A stretch of DNA of 64,000 nucleotides from Peribacillus simplex NBRC 15720 = DSM 1321 (GCF_002243645.1 NZ_CP017704.1:3862001-3926000); one strand, 5' to 3'; positions 1 to 9,323 are shown, counted from the first letter of the stretch. Made by a program: numbers and translations. The notes: a model not told the origin generated them from the sequence alone.

Positions 1-1
1 A

Positions 2-652
2 AAAGCCGTTCGCAGTACTTTGGTCAGGATCATTTCTTTCTATATCATTCCTTTTTTCATCATCGTTAGCTTAATTCCTTGGAACGAAGTAAACGGGGTG
101 CAGGAAAGTCCGTTTGTAATGGTCTTTCAAATGATCGGTATTCCAGGTGCCGACCATATTATGAACGCCGTTGTTCTATTAGCGATCATTTCATCGATGA
201 ACTCCGGGTTGTATGGTTCATCCCGTGTTCTGTATACACAAGCCGTGGATGGTCGCATTCCGAAAATCTTTTCCCGGTTATCCAAGAAGAAAGTACCTGT
301 TCCCGCAATATTAATGTGTACTTCCGCTTTATACGGCGGTGTACTGATTTCCTTATTTGCTGGAAGCAAAACCTTCGAATTCCTAATGGGTTCGCTAGGA
401 TATACCGTATTATTCATCTGGTTGATCATTGCTTTCGCCCATTTGAAATCACGTAAACAACAGTCCGGAAAAACAAGTGCCTATTCAGTAAAATGGTTCC
501 CGTATACGACTTTGGCTGCGATCATCGCTTTAATAACGATCCTGATCGGAATCATTTTCACGACATCCATAGTCGTTACGGTCATTACACTTTGCATCTA
601 CATCTTCATTTCCTTAACGTTTGTTTGGAAAAAACGCCATAACAAAATCTAG
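2..652 (+). CDS. Amino-acid permease, C-terminal part (5' end outside window)
   Basis: The frame is open from the first bases of the window, so the start lies upstream; only about 216 C-terminal residues are present. Visible are several hydrophobic helices and the segment MNSGLYGSSRVLYTQAVDGR followed by a Lys-rich loop and PVPAI. This pattern is typical of the amino-acid transporter (AAT) group of the APC superfamily (GabP, RocE, AnsP relatives). The protein would be a proton-coupled amino-acid importer in the cytoplasmic membrane. Substrate cannot be decided from the C-terminal half. The gene ends in a basic tail (WKKRHNKI), as is common in the family. A weak hairpin follows. Confidence 0.85.
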   Translation, partial: KAVRSTLVRIISFYIIPFFIIVSLIPWNEVNGVQESPFVMVFQMIGIPGADHIMNAVVLLAIISSMNSGLYGSSRVLYTQAVDGRIPKIFSRLSKKKVPVPAILMCTSALYGGVLISLFAGSKTFEFLMGSLGYTVLFIWLIIAFAHLKSRKQQSGKTSAYSVKWFPYTTLAAIIALITILIGIIFTTSIVVTVITLCIYIFISLTFVWKKRHNKI

Positions 653-701
653 AGAAAGCGGGGATATCACTTTAGCCTTCTCGCATATAAGTTTCAGTTT
701 C

Positions 702-735
702 AAGCCGTGGTATGTATGCCATGGCTTTCGTTCTG
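702..735 (+). terminator. Possible terminator after the permease
   Basis: AAGCCGTGG and CCATGGCTT form an imperfect stem (one mismatch) with a short loop, followed by a weakly T-rich stretch. The T-run is poor, so this is tentative. Confidence 0.35.
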
Positions 736-881
736 TATTCTTGGTCTGATGAAAAGTAAGAGATATCCATTTTACTAGTTCATGGGAATCATTAACTTTA
801 GCAATTAAAGATTTAATCTAGTGAAAAATGTTGTATAATAATCTTTGGAAAAAACCAATATATTGAAGGTCGGAGCGAGCT

Positions 882-1538
882 ATGAAAAATAATTCCATAC
901 TATCCTTTCACCCGTTATTATATTTATTACTTTTGGTGATTACTAGTTCCATTTATTCAATCATCAATCAATCTTCAGGTCATGCTGTCGATGTTACGAC
1001 TATAATAGATGGGGAGATACCCTTTATTAAAGAATTTGTCCTTCCTTATTTACTTTGGTATCCGTATATCTATGGATTGCTGATTTACTACTGTTTTGTT
1101 GACCGAAAGCACTATTTCGTAGGATTAGTCAGTTTGATATCGGGGAAACTTCTCTGTTTTCTTGTATATTGCCTTTGGCAAACAACAGTACCGCGTCCAG
1201 AAGTGGTGGGGAACGATATCTTTGCCCATTTAATGCGAATCGTTTATAGTCATGATCAACCTGTCAACTGTCTTCCCAGCATTCATGTACTGACTACATT
1301 CATCATGATGATCGTCGCCCATAAGCGGAAAGAACAGCATAAATGGGAGTTTGCCAGTGTCACTGCATTCGGAACACTGATCATCCTCTCCACGCTATTT
1401 ACGAAACAGCATGCTGTATTGGATGTACTCGCAGGAATACTCCTTGCATGTGGGGTATATGCAGCTGTCCAGTATATGTTCCAAGCTCTATCGGCTTTTC
1501 AGGCCAATCATTACACAGCGAGGCAAATTAAAAAGTGA
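882..1538 (+). CDS. PAP2-family membrane phosphatase
   Basis: This 218-residue protein has about five or six membrane segments. The phosphatase signature is partly visible: CLPSIHVL (PSxH, second motif) near residue 130 and KQHAVLDVLAG (H-x4-D, third motif) near residue 174. PAP2 enzymes of this kind remove phosphate from lipid phosphates or polyprenyl diphosphates on the outer face of the membrane. The substrate is unknown. The start ATG follows GGTCGGAGCGAGCT, an adequate ribosome site. TATAAT at 834-839 could be the -10 box. The gene ends just before a hairpin shared with the convergent tcyP gene. Confidence 0.8.
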   Translation: MKNNSILSFHPLLYLLLLVITSSIYSIINQSSGHAVDVTTIIDGEIPFIKEFVLPYLLWYPYIYGLLIYYCFVDRKHYFVGLVSLISGKLLCFLVYCLWQTTVPRPEVVGNDIFAHLMRIVYSHDQPVNCLPSIHVLTTFIMMIVAHKRKEQHKWEFASVTAFGTLIILSTLFTKQHAVLDVLAGILLACGVYAAVQYMFQALSAFQANHYTARQIKK

Positions 1539-1545
1539 CCATATG

Positions 1546-1591
1546 AAAAAAAGCATCGAACCTCCCATAACAGGAAGTCCGATGCTTTTTT
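1546..1591. terminator. Bidirectional terminator between PAP2 and tcyP
   Basis: AAAAAAGCATCG and CGATGCTTTTTT form a stem around a loop of about 18 bases. A-run and T-run flank it, so it can serve both converging genes. Confidence 0.85.
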
Positions 1592-1595
1592 CATT

Positions 1596-2984
1596 TTACA
1601 TTTCAGCTTCAATTTTCAAAGATGATTCTTCGCTGAACTGTTCCTTATCCAGGTCGCCCGTTATTTTACTAGTCAGAATACCGGAAGTCATGCTTCCGCT
1701 GACATTCACGGCCGTTCTTCCCATATCGATCAATGGCTCGACGGAAATCAACAGTCCGGCCAAGGCGATTGGCAAGTTCATTGCAGATAATACTAGGATG
1801 GCAGCGAATGTTGCTCCTCCGCCTACACCTGCAACCCCGAAAGAGCTAATGGCCACGATGGCAATCAACATGGCTATAAATGAAGGCTCTAGTGGGTTGA
1901 TTCCAACCGTTGGAGCGATCATGACCGCTAACATGGCCGGATAGATTCCGGCACAGCCGTTTTGACCGATCGACAAGCCGAAGGATCCGGCAAAGTTGGC
2001 AATACCTTCTGACACCCCTAGTTGTTTCTGTGTTTGGATGTTCAATGGAAGAGCTCCTGCACTTGTTCTTGAAGTGAAGGCAAACGATAATACCGGGAAA
2101 GCTTTTCTTAAATATACGATTGGGTTCAATCCTGCAAGCATCAGCAATAACAGATGGATGAGGAACATGACAATCAGGGCGACATAAGAGGCACCGACGA
2201 ATTTCCCCAATTTCAGGATGGCATCCAAATCACTCGTAGCTACAGTCTTCGTCATGATTGCCAAGATCCCGTAAGGTGTTAAACGCAGGATCAATGTTAC
2301 TACGCGCATGATGATGCTGTGCAATGTATCTACTATTTTAGCAAAAAATTCAGCATGTTCAGGCTGTTTCCTTTTGACCCCTAAATAGGCAATCCCAAGG
2401 AATGCAGCAAAAATTACAACGGAAATGGTTGATGTCGGACGTGCGCCCGTTAAATCAAGGAACGGATTGGACGGAATCAACTCAAGAATTTGCTGCGGCA
2501 TCGTTTTATCCTGAATCGTACCGTATGTTTCCGATATTTGATCCCCGCGGCTTAACTCCGCTTCCCCTTGCTCAATTTGAACGGCTTCCAAATTGAATAC
2601 AGTTGCCGAGGTGATCCCGACAGCTGCTGCAATCGCAGTCGTTCCTAGTAGGATTCCGATGATCAGGACACTGATCTTTCCAATATTGCTAGTTAGTTTC
2701 AATCTTGTGAATGCGGATAAGATTGAAATGAAGACAAGCGGCATGACGATCATTTGCAGGAACTTGACATAGCCGGAACCTACAATGTTAAACCAATCGA
2801 CCGATTTAACGATCGCTTCTGACTGAGGTTCATAGAAATACTGCAAAAGAAGTCCGAATACAATCCCTAAACCAAGTCCAGTAAAGACCCTTTTTGTAAA
2901 GGAAATATGCTTCTTACTCATGTAAAATAAAACGCCTAAAAGAACGAGCATTATGGCAAGATTTAAAAACACATAACCAATCAT
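1596..2984 (-). CDS. tcyP: L-cystine/sodium symporter TcyP
   Basis: The protein has 462 residues, the usual TcyP length (about 463 in B. subtilis). It belongs to the dicarboxylate/amino-acid:cation symporter (DAACS) family. Diagnostic stretches are WFNIVGSGYVKFLQMIVMP near residue 65, the serine-rich re-entrant loop FTSRTSAGALPLNI near residue 305, and GQNGCAGIYPAMLAVM and GVAGVGGGATFAA further on. These match my memory of B. subtilis TcyP very closely. It imports L-cystine as a sulfur source. The ATG follows TTAGGAGGAATATAT. Known TcyP orthologues are controlled by the cysteine regulator CymR; I could not identify a clear CymR site in the 295 bases between this gene and the divergent GNAT gene. 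Confidence 0.93.
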   Translation of the reverse strand: MIGYVFLNLAIMLVLLGVLFYMSKKHISFTKRVFTGLGLGIVFGLLLQYFYEPQSEAIVKSVDWFNIVGSGYVKFLQMIVMPLVFISILSAFTRLKLTSNIGKISVLIIGILLGTTAIAAAVGITSATVFNLEAVQIEQGEAELSRGDQISETYGTIQDKTMPQQILELIPSNPFLDLTGARPTSTISVVIFAAFLGIAYLGVKRKQPEHAEFFAKIVDTLHSIIMRVVTLILRLTPYGILAIMTKTVATSDLDAILKLGKFVGASYVALIVMFLIHLLLLMLAGLNPIVYLRKAFPVLSFAFTSRTSAGALPLNIQTQKQLGVSEGIANFAGSFGLSIGQNGCAGIYPAMLAVMIAPTVGINPLEPSFIAMLIAIVAISSFGVAGVGGGATFAAILVLSAMNLPIALAGLLISVEPLIDMGRTAVNVSGSMTSGILTSKITGDLDKEQFSEESSLKIEAEM

Positions 2985-3279
2985 ATATATTCCTCCTAAT
3001 TCCGATTAACCAAATGAGAATAATGAATATCTGAAGACTATAATACATCATCTATTGTTTTTTTACCAGAAGAAAAAATAATTTATTTTTGACTTTTCAA
3101 GGAATTCATGTATTTATCTCTATTCTGGAACTGGATTAGAGGGAACAAAAAAGGGAGGACTGGAACAAGCTAAGTACAAATCTTCCATTATATACATTTT
3201 ATCAGGAAGGATATGCGCTTGGTTTTCTTGAATGATATATCAGGCTGCATATGCTTAGCGTTTTTGAAAGGATGGAAGA

Positions 3280-3792
3280 ATGATGGATATATACATTGAC
3301 AGGCTTAATGAAAATGATGCACAAGCGTTATTTGCATTTGAATGCAGTAATAGAAGGTTTTTCGAGCAAACGGTCCCAGGCCGGGGAGATGATTATTATA
3401 GCTTTGGTACGTTTGAGATCAGGCATAAGGAATTATTAAAAGAACAGGAAGATGCTATCTCCTCTTTTTATTTGATTAAGGAAGGTTCAGGCATAATCGT
3501 CGGCAGGATTAATCTTGTGGATATCGACCCGATTAATGGTACGGCTCATGTCGGTTATAGAATCGGTGAACCGTTTACGCAAAAAGGGATTGCGAACGAA
3601 GCTTTAAAGCTTTTGGTTAATCTGGCGCCGGAATTAAATGTGACTAAAATACATGCCAAAACGACAAGCGACAATATTGCCTCCCAAAAGGTTTTAGTGA
3701 AAAATGGATTTGAACGGATTTCGATTAATGAGGAAATTAGTGCGGATACGGGTCAAAAGCTAACATTCTACCATTATAGTAAGAACGTATAA
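3280..3792 (+). CDS. GNAT-family N-acetyltransferase (RimJ/RimL-like)
   Basis: A 170-residue cytosolic acetyltransferase. The core shows IVGRINLVDIDPINGTAHVG (beta-4 region), then GYRIGEPFTQKGIANEAL, which carries the acetyl-CoA-binding turn (Q/R-x-x-G-x-A), and later KVLVKNGFER, the usual C-terminal motif of RimJ/RimL-type enzymes. Acceptor unknown. Two adjacent ATGs (3280, 3283) share the upstream GAAAGGATGGAAG. It is divergent from tcyP and appears to be a single gene. Confidence 0.85.
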   Translation: MMDIYIDRLNENDAQALFAFECSNRRFFEQTVPGRGDDYYSFGTFEIRHKELLKEQEDAISSFYLIKEGSGIIVGRINLVDIDPINGTAHVGYRIGEPFTQKGIANEALKLLVNLAPELNVTKIHAKTTSDNIASQKVLVKNGFERISINEEISADTGQKLTFYHYSKNV

Positions 3793-3928
3793 ATCCATTT
3801 TCATCTATTAATAAACCGCATTAAACCATATTTTAAATTGCAAAGGATTTAAGAGATGAAGAAATGATCGCGAGATATTTTCCTGGCAAAGGAGTTCATT
3901 TACTTAAAAGGAGAAAGGAGAATGTAAT

Positions 3929-4387
3929 ATGATAGAAGGTTTATATGAAGCCCATTTACCTGTCAAGAATTTGGACAACTCAATGGATTTTTATAAGAAA
4001 ATAGGCTTGAAACTAGCTTGGAGGGATGAAGATACTGCCTTCTTTTGGATAGAGGAAAACAAAAGCTGGGTCGGCTTATGGGAAGGGAAAGAATATCAAA
4101 CTCCATACCACCCTTCACTAAGGCATATCGCCTTTCGGGTATCTTATGAAAATATGAAAAATGCATTAACTTGGCTCCAATCTCTAAAAATAGAAGTCGT
4201 CCCTTTTGGAAAAAGGACATCGATTGAACCTTTTGTGCGTCCGAACCAAGGGAACGCTTCCGTCTATTTCAATGATCCCGATGATAATAGTCTCGAACTT
4301 ATGTGTTCGATAAAAGTCCCTGATGCATATAAGCATATGACCGAAAAACTTTCACTTGAAGAATGGGAAGACCTTTTAACTAGGTGA
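3929..4387 (+). CDS. VOC-family (glyoxalase/bleomycin-resistance-like) protein
   Basis: A 152-residue protein with a paired beta-alpha-beta-beta-beta fold. Likely metal ligands are in EAHLPV near residue 9, LRHIAFRV near residue 71 and NSLELM near residue 130; the spacing H/H/E is that of VOC metalloenzymes. The phrase YFNDPDDNSLEL is the usual C-terminal VOC strand. Reaction unknown: members include thiol transferases, isomerases and dioxygenases. A strong AAAGGAGAAAGGAG precedes the ATG. A short C-terminal helix (KLSLEEWEDLL) extends past the core domain. Confidence 0.8.
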   Translation: MIEGLYEAHLPVKNLDNSMDFYKKIGLKLAWRDEDTAFFWIEENKSWVGLWEGKEYQTPYHPSLRHIAFRVSYENMKNALTWLQSLKIEVVPFGKRTSIEPFVRPNQGNASVYFNDPDDNSLELMCSIKVPDAYKHMTEKLSLEEWEDLLTR

Positions 4388-4578
4388 ACTTTGTAAAGGA
4401 AAAGGTTCCCGGCTGTCTCAACCACGGTATAAACTAAACTGTTTTGTTACATGGAAATTTGCTATTATTTTATTCAAGTCCATGTGATAAGGAACGATCA
4501 TTGTTTTGTTTGAAAGTGGAGAAATTTACTATACGAGTATGAGCAATTAATACGGAAAGGCTTAGGGAATAAATGTAG

Positions 4579-6183
4579 ATGTTTAAAATTAGAGTGAACT
4601 TATTAACTCAAATGACGTTACTTATCATATTCGTTGTTTTTATCAGTACCTTGCTTGTGAGCCTTCTATTTTCTACACTGCTGGAAGACATCGTCGAAAA
4701 CCATATGGGTAAGCAAGCAATGACAGTGGCCAAATTAGCGGCTCAAAATCCAACGATCATTCAGGGATTTAACGAAGATCAGCCATCAGAGGTGATTCAA
4801 CCCGCATCAGAAATGATTCGTCAAACAACGGGTGCCGATTATGTAACCATTGCGAACCATAAAGGACTTCGCTACTCTCATCCTAATCCAGAATATATTG
4901 GGAAGCCTACGGCTACGAGTAATGATGCAGTTCTCAATGAACACAAATCAATTATTTATCAAGGAAATGGGATATCGGGGCCAGCGATTAAAGCTAAAGC
5001 GCCTATCTGGAATGATAAAGGGGAAGTTATCGGTGTTTCATCTGTAGGGTTTTTGATAGAGAATGTGCAAGATCAACTATCCAATTATAAAATGAAGATT
5101 ATTCATTTGTCACTTATCCCAATCATTGTAGGAATCGTATGGGCAATATTTATTGCGCGGCGCTTAAAAAAGCTTATTTTAGGTCTAGAGCCGGAGGAGA
5201 TTTCTTTTCTTTATCAAGAAAGGGAAGCGACACTTGATGCCATCCGATATGCTACCATTACGATTAATATTGAAAAACAGGTTACTTCCATGAATAAAAG
5301 AGCACGTGAAATGTTTCATGATCATCAGCTTATGGTGGGTAAGCGGATTGTAAATGGGCATTTAGAAAAACTCATCAAAATGGTAATTAGCACAAAAGAG
5401 GGACAGTTCAATCGTAAGTTACTTTTAGGCCAACAGCTATACATTTTGGATTTATCCCCTATCTTAAATCATAATGACGTCAGGGGCATCGTTTTAACAA
5501 TAAGAACAGTATCCGAAATTGAACAATTAACAGATGAATTTTCAGAAATTAAGGCCTTTTCAGAAAATATGCGGGCACAAAACCATGAGTTTTTAAACAA
5601 ATTAAATACCATTTATGGATTAGTTAGTTTAAAACAATACGATAGGGCATTGGACATCATCTCTTCAGAAGTGAGGGAGAGGCAAGATATCATTTCGTTT
5701 CTTATGTCATCAGTTAAAGATCCTTTATTAGCCGCCTGTTTACTTGGAAAGATAAACCGTTCAAAAGAACTGCAGGTTATATTAGAAATAGAACAGGAAA
5801 GCAATTTAAATAGTTCATTAAAACCTGAGGATTCCCATCACTTGGTTTCCGTTATTGGTAATGTCATCGATAATGCGATGGAGGCAGCACGGCAAAAGAA
5901 CAAAAATGAGGGAAAGGTCAAAATTTCGTTTACGGATTTAGGAAACGAAATTATATTTGATATCGAGGATAACGGTCCAGGAATCCCTGATGCCATGGGG
6001 GATATTATTTTTACAGATGGTTATACGACTAAAAATGGGGAAAATCATGGGATCGGCTTGGCCATTGTAAAAAACTCCATTGGTCTTTTAAGCGGAGAAA
6101 TTTATATAGATCGCAGTTATTTGGGAGGAGCAAGATTTACCATCGTCATCCCGAAGGATTTAAAAGCAGAAAAGGAGGCTTAG
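4579..6183 (+). CDS. CitA/DcuS-family sensor histidine kinase (first citrate-type system)
   Basis: A 534-residue membrane kinase. TM1 is at about residues 10-32, an extracytoplasmic PDC/PAS sensor at 40-170 (with RYSHPNPEYIGKP, typical of citrate/C4-dicarboxylate sensors), TM2 at about 172-192, a cytoplasmic PAS at 205-325, then the phospho-acceptor segment QNHEFLNKL with His336. The ATPase has an N-box NVIDNAMEA near 428, G1 DNGPGIP near 464 and G2 GENHGIGLAI near 487. The family phosphorylates its partner regulator when it senses an external carboxylate. The partner follows 2 bases downstream, then a CitMHS transporter, so citrate or a related acid is the likely signal. A paralogous system lies at 19.8-22.1 kb. 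Confidence 0.9.
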   Translation: MFKIRVNLLTQMTLLIIFVVFISTLLVSLLFSTLLEDIVENHMGKQAMTVAKLAAQNPTIIQGFNEDQPSEVIQPASEMIRQTTGADYVTIANHKGLRYSHPNPEYIGKPTATSNDAVLNEHKSIIYQGNGISGPAIKAKAPIWNDKGEVIGVSSVGFLIENVQDQLSNYKMKIIHLSLIPIIVGIVWAIFIARRLKKLILGLEPEEISFLYQEREATLDAIRYATITINIEKQVTSMNKRAREMFHDHQLMVGKRIVNGHLEKLIKMVISTKEGQFNRKLLLGQQLYILDLSPILNHNDVRGIVLTIRTVSEIEQLTDEFSEIKAFSENMRAQNHEFLNKLNTIYGLVSLKQYDRALDIISSEVRERQDIISFLMSSVKDPLLAACLLGKINRSKELQVILEIEQESNLNSSLKPEDSHHLVSVIGNVIDNAMEAARQKNKNEGKVKISFTDLGNEIIFDIEDNGPGIPDAMGDIIFTDGYTTKNGENHGIGLAIVKNSIGLLSGEIYIDRSYLGGARFTIVIPKDLKAEKEA

Positions 6184-6185
6184 GA

Positions 6186-6890
6186 ATGTCCAAAGGACCG
6201 ATTACAGTCGTCATTGTTGAAGATGACGAAAATGCAGTGAATATATATAAACAATTTACGAATCAACTTGATCAATTCACTGTCATTGCTACAGCTAGCA
6301 CAGGCAAGCAAGCATTAAACATTTTGCATGCCGCTCAACCGGACTTAATTTTATTGGATATCTTTTTACCGGATATGAATGGAATTGACCTTCTTCGGGA
6401 AATTAGGAGGGAATACCGGGGGATTGATGTAATTCTGATCACCGCCGCGAATGATACCGAAACAGTCAGTGAAGCGATTAGGGGAGGGGCTTTTGGTTAC
6501 CTTATAAAACCGATCATTATCGATAAGCTTCTTGCGACGCTCAACCAATACGACCTGACGAGACGGCAGCTGCATAATAACAACTTAGTAAATCAAGATA
6601 AAGTCGATACTCTTTTTCGGACCATAAGTAATCCAAATACAGCAAATGATGTCCAAAAAAATCTTCTTCCCAAAGGAATTGACAAACATACCTTGAAAAT
6701 GGTCAGAAGTAAGATTCAAAACATCAATGGCAGTTTAAATGCTGATGAACTAGGCCAACTCGTTGGAATTAGTTATTCAACCATGCGCAGATATCTGGAG
6801 TATTTAGTTTCCTGTGATGAAATGGAAGTTGAGGTTTTGTATGGAAGTGTTGGAAGGCCTGAAAGAAAATATAAAATAAAACACCTTTAA
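6186..6890 (+). CDS. CitT/DctR-type response regulator
   Basis: A 234-residue regulator. The receiver domain (1-125) has the acidic pair EDDEN near residue 12, phospho-acceptor Asp58 in LLDIFLPDMNG, and Lys in the LIKP motif near residue 107. The C-terminal part (about 170-234) is a winged-helix-type DNA-binding domain with ISYSTMRRYLEYL and the family-specific ending YGSVGRPERKYKI. It should activate the downstream CitMHS gene. It is co-transcribed with the kinase: the ATG follows AAAAGGAGGCTTAGGA at the kinase stop codon. A terminator separates it from the transporter gene, which therefore has its own promoter. Confidence 0.92.
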   Translation: MSKGPITVVIVEDDENAVNIYKQFTNQLDQFTVIATASTGKQALNILHAAQPDLILLDIFLPDMNGIDLLREIRREYRGIDVILITAANDTETVSEAIRGGAFGYLIKPIIIDKLLATLNQYDLTRRQLHNNNLVNQDKVDTLFRTISNPNTANDVQKNLLPKGIDKHTLKMVRSKIQNINGSLNADELGQLVGISYSTMRRYLEYLVSCDEMEVEVLYGSVGRPERKYKIKHL

Positions 6891-6892
6891 AT

Positions 6893-6934
6893 CCCTGTTG
6901 ATGAAATTTGTTTTCATCAATGGGGGTTTTTTCT
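6893..6934 (+). terminator. Rho-independent terminator after the response regulator
   Basis: CCCTGTTGATGAAA pairs with TTTTCATCAATGGGGG across a very short loop and is followed by TTTTTTC. Confidence 0.85.
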
Positions 6935-7015
6935 TTTTCAGGCGTGAAAAAAATGAATAAAACTCTTATTACTTTCTTTATATGTGAATAAGGCTTAATG
7001 GATGATAGTCTCTAA

Positions 7016-7029
7016 AGAAAGCGTTATCA
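7016..7029 (+). promoter_or_regulatory. Candidate cre (CcpA) site before CitMHS gene 1
   Basis: AGAAAGCGTTATCA matches the cre consensus TGWAANCGNTNWCA at 13 of 14 positions. It lies about 40 bases upstream of the transporter start. This fits carbon catabolite repression of citrate uptake, which is known for B. subtilis citM. The second CitMHS gene carries a perfect match in a similar place. Confidence 0.65.
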
Positions 7030-7066
7030 AAAAAGATAGTAATATTTTATCAATAAGGAAGGGAGC

Positions 7067-8383
7067 ATGAAGATGTTATCCATTTTAGGATTTTCCATGA
7101 TTGCAGTATTCATGTATTTAATTATGTCGAAGCGGCTATCGGCACTAGTGGCCATTATGCTCGTTCCAATCGTATTTGGAGTGATTGGAGGATTCTTTAC
7201 AGAACTGGGACCCATGATGCAGGATGGTGTAGAAGGAATAGCTTCCACAGCCATAATGATTTTATTTGCTATTTTATATTTTGGAATAATGATAGATTCC
7301 GGTTTATTCGATCCTCTCATTTCTAAAATATTGAAAATAGTAAAAGGAGATCCATTAAAAATAGTTTTAGGAACCGCGATTCTCTCAATGACCGTCGCAT
7401 TAGATGGAGACGGGACAACTACTTACATCATTACCGTCTCAGCGCTTTTACCCCTTTATAAGCGTCTGGGGATGAACAAAATAATATTAGCCACTGTAGC
7501 CATGTTATCCATGGGTGTTATGAATATGACACCGTGGGGGGGAGCTTCCGCTATGGCGATGGCCTCGTTGAATATTGACGCCTCGGAATTGTTCTTACCA
7601 ATGATTCCTGTCATGGGATTTGGCCTAATTTGGGTTCTTGTTGTGGCTTTTATATTGGGAAAAGGGGAACGAAAGAGATTGGGCGTAGTAGAGATCCAGC
7701 ATAATCACACAAAAGAAATGAATTCGGAGGCTAATTCCGAGTTAGCGGCAACAACGGTCTCCCGTGATTATCGTCGACCGAAATTGGTTTGGTTCAACTT
7801 CATTTTAACGATTGTGCTCATGGCATCATTAATCATTGATTTTATGTCTTTAACCATTTTATTCATGGTTGCTTTCGCCATTGCGCTATTGGTCAATTAC
7901 CCTGATTTAAAGGATCAGCAGGATCGAATCGCCATTCATTCGAAAAATGCATTGGCCGTCGTTTCCATTGTCATTGCAGCCGGAATTTTTACCGGCATCA
8001 TGTCTGGAACGAAAATGATTGATGCAATGGCCATTACGTTGGTCTCGCTGATCCCAGAATCTTTAGGACCATTTTTACCGGTAATTGTTGCGTATGCCAG
8101 TGCCCCTTTTACTTTCTTTATGTCAAATAATGCATTCTATTTTGGCGTACTTCCCATTATCGCACAGGCAGCTGATGCTTACGGAATTAGCGCGGCAGAA
8201 ATAGGACGCGCCTCGATAATAGGGCAGCCGATACACGTATTGAGTCCTTTGGTGGCTGCAGCCCATTTGCTAATAGGTTTAGTGGGCACTGACTTCGGGG
8301 ATTTACAACGGTTTGCCGTGAAATGGGCATTAGGGACTGTCACTGTCATGACAATAGCAGCGATAATCTTGGGAGTCATTTAG
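7067..8383 (+). CDS. CitMHS-family metal-citrate/carboxylate transporter (copy 1)
   Basis: A 438-residue membrane protein with about 11-12 helices, the length of B. subtilis CitM/CitN. Family hallmarks are LFAILYFGIMIDSGLFDP, the invariant LDGDGTTTY near residue 111, KRLGVVEI after helix 6 and ASAPFTFFMSNNAFYFGVLP near residue 345. CitMHS proteins import citrate complexed with a divalent metal, with protons. Two positions differ from the paralogue at 22.4 kb: MTPWGGASAMAMASL here against LLPWGGPTARVMTAL there (Arg lost), and MSNNAF here against MSNDAF there (Asp lost). Substrate may therefore differ. ATG 7067 follows AAGGAAGGGAGC; ATG 7073 is also possible. Confidence 0.92.
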   Translation: MKMLSILGFSMIAVFMYLIMSKRLSALVAIMLVPIVFGVIGGFFTELGPMMQDGVEGIASTAIMILFAILYFGIMIDSGLFDPLISKILKIVKGDPLKIVLGTAILSMTVALDGDGTTTYIITVSALLPLYKRLGMNKIILATVAMLSMGVMNMTPWGGASAMAMASLNIDASELFLPMIPVMGFGLIWVLVVAFILGKGERKRLGVVEIQHNHTKEMNSEANSELAATTVSRDYRRPKLVWFNFILTIVLMASLIIDFMSLTILFMVAFAIALLVNYPDLKDQQDRIAIHSKNALAVVSIVIAAGIFTGIMSGTKMIDAMAITLVSLIPESLGPFLPVIVAYASAPFTFFMSNNAFYFGVLPIIAQAADAYGISAAEIGRASIIGQPIHVLSPLVAAAHLLIGLVGTDFGDLQRFAVKWALGTVTVMTIAAIILGVI

Positions 8384-8441
8384 TGAAAAGGGACGGTAAC
8401 CCTATCTTACGATCATGAAATTGATAATTGGAGGATTTTCA

Positions 8442-8609
8442 ATGTGGATCATCACACTCTATAAAAACAGAGGTATTGTAATGTATGAATTTGAAACAGA
8501 ACAAGCCGCAAGGGAAGTTTTCCGTAATATTCAGGGCAATAGGATTCTAACAGAAGTTATTTACTATAATGACCCAAGTTTAGCATATCATGTTGGACAA
8601 GAAGCATAA
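8442..8609 (+). CDS. Small conserved hypothetical protein (55 aa)
   Basis: I start the gene at ATG 8442 because GGAGGATTTTCA lies directly upstream; the in-frame ATG at 8415 has no ribosome site. The product begins MWIITLYKNRGIVMYEFET and is predicted soluble, with a beta strand (WIITLY), a second (IVMYEF), a helix (EQAAREVFRNI) and a third strand (TEVIYYND). Short proteins of this pattern are common in Bacillus, but I do not know a function. It could be read through from the CitMHS gene 60 bases upstream. Confidence 0.6.
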   Translation: MWIITLYKNRGIVMYEFETEQAAREVFRNIQGNRILTEVIYYNDPSLAYHVGQEA

Positions 8610-8708
8610 TAGCAATGAATCGTAGAGGTGTTTATGGGCTAGTTAAGAATAAAGGGTAACTTTACAAAATATGATGATTAAAACACAAATCAAACAGCAA
8701 ATTGTTTA

Positions 8709-8742
8709 CCCCAAAAAAAGCTAAGGCTTTATTGGGGTTTTA
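8709..8742. terminator. Bidirectional terminator before yyaC
   Basis: CCCCAAAAAAAGC pairs with GGCTTTATTGGGG around a TAA loop (one bulge), followed by TTTTA. It ends the small-protein unit and also the convergent yyaC gene. Confidence 0.75.
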
Positions 8743-8750
8743 CTATTATT

Positions 8751-9323
8751 TTAGAAGGCTTTAACTATGATTTTTGTGGTAATCTTCGCAAGATTCATGA
8801 CAGTATCCAGTCTCGTACCATTTAAAGATTGTTGGGGAAAAAGGGGATCTAAATAATTCACGACGGCTTTTAGGTGATAATCACCCAATTCAGGTAATGA
8901 TTTACTCATGGCTTCACCAGGGCAAAAGGGACCTTTTGTCAGAAAAATAGAACCTATTTGATGATAACCTCCCAAACAAGCATCGATGCCAAAAATAAAG
9001 GGATTTTTAATTTGCTTCTTTATTTCTTTAAAAACACTTTTCAAATTAAGGGCGTGAACAGGTTCTGCAAGTGTTCCGAAGACAGGATAAGGGACTTGGT
9101 TTTCTCTTAGCATCGTCCCTACTAAAGGCCCGAATGAATCTCCCGTGGAACGATCTGAACCAATACATAAAAAGATGATCTCTTTGGACGTTGGCCGAAG
9201 AATTCTTGCGACTTGATAAGACATTTCGTCTATTTCTCCTTCTGCCTTTGTTTCCAACGTGTAGTTGCAATACTGCCTTTCTTTTTTTGTCTCGCCTTTT
9301 TTTCTGCCCTTAAAAGGATACAT
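8751..9323 (-). CDS. yyaC: Spore protease YyaC family protein
   Basis: A 190-residue protein. Its core is IIFLCIGSDRSTGDSFGPLVG, then VFGTLAEPVHALNL, FIFGIDACLGGY and GSIFLTKGPFCPG. This is the YyaC family, structurally related to the germination protease GPR and to hydrogenase maturation proteases. Its biological substrate is not established; in Bacillus it is a sporulation-associated protein. I begin it at ATG 9323 because GGGGGGTAGGC precedes it; the longer frame from 9395 has no ribosome site and adds 24 unlikely residues. It supports a spore-former. The last residues lie against the terminator at 8709-8742. Confidence 0.88.
   Translation of the reverse strand: MYPFKGRKKGETKKERQYCNYTLETKAEGEIDEMSYQVARILRPTSKEIIFLCIGSDRSTGDSFGPLVGTMLRENQVPYPVFGTLAEPVHALNLKSVFKEIKKQIKNPFIFGIDACLGGYHQIGSIFLTKGPFCPGEAMSKSLPELGDYHLKAVVNYLDPLFPQQSLNGTRLDTVMNLAKITTKIIVKAF

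Noticed and set aside
1411..1944. Long open frame on the plus strand running through the tcyP region
   Set aside because: It lies mostly opposite tcyP, which has strong family motifs; no ribosome site and no recognisable protein.
2985..3279. CymR-type operator before tcyP
   Set aside because: Searched because TcyP orthologues are CymR targets, but no convincing match was found.
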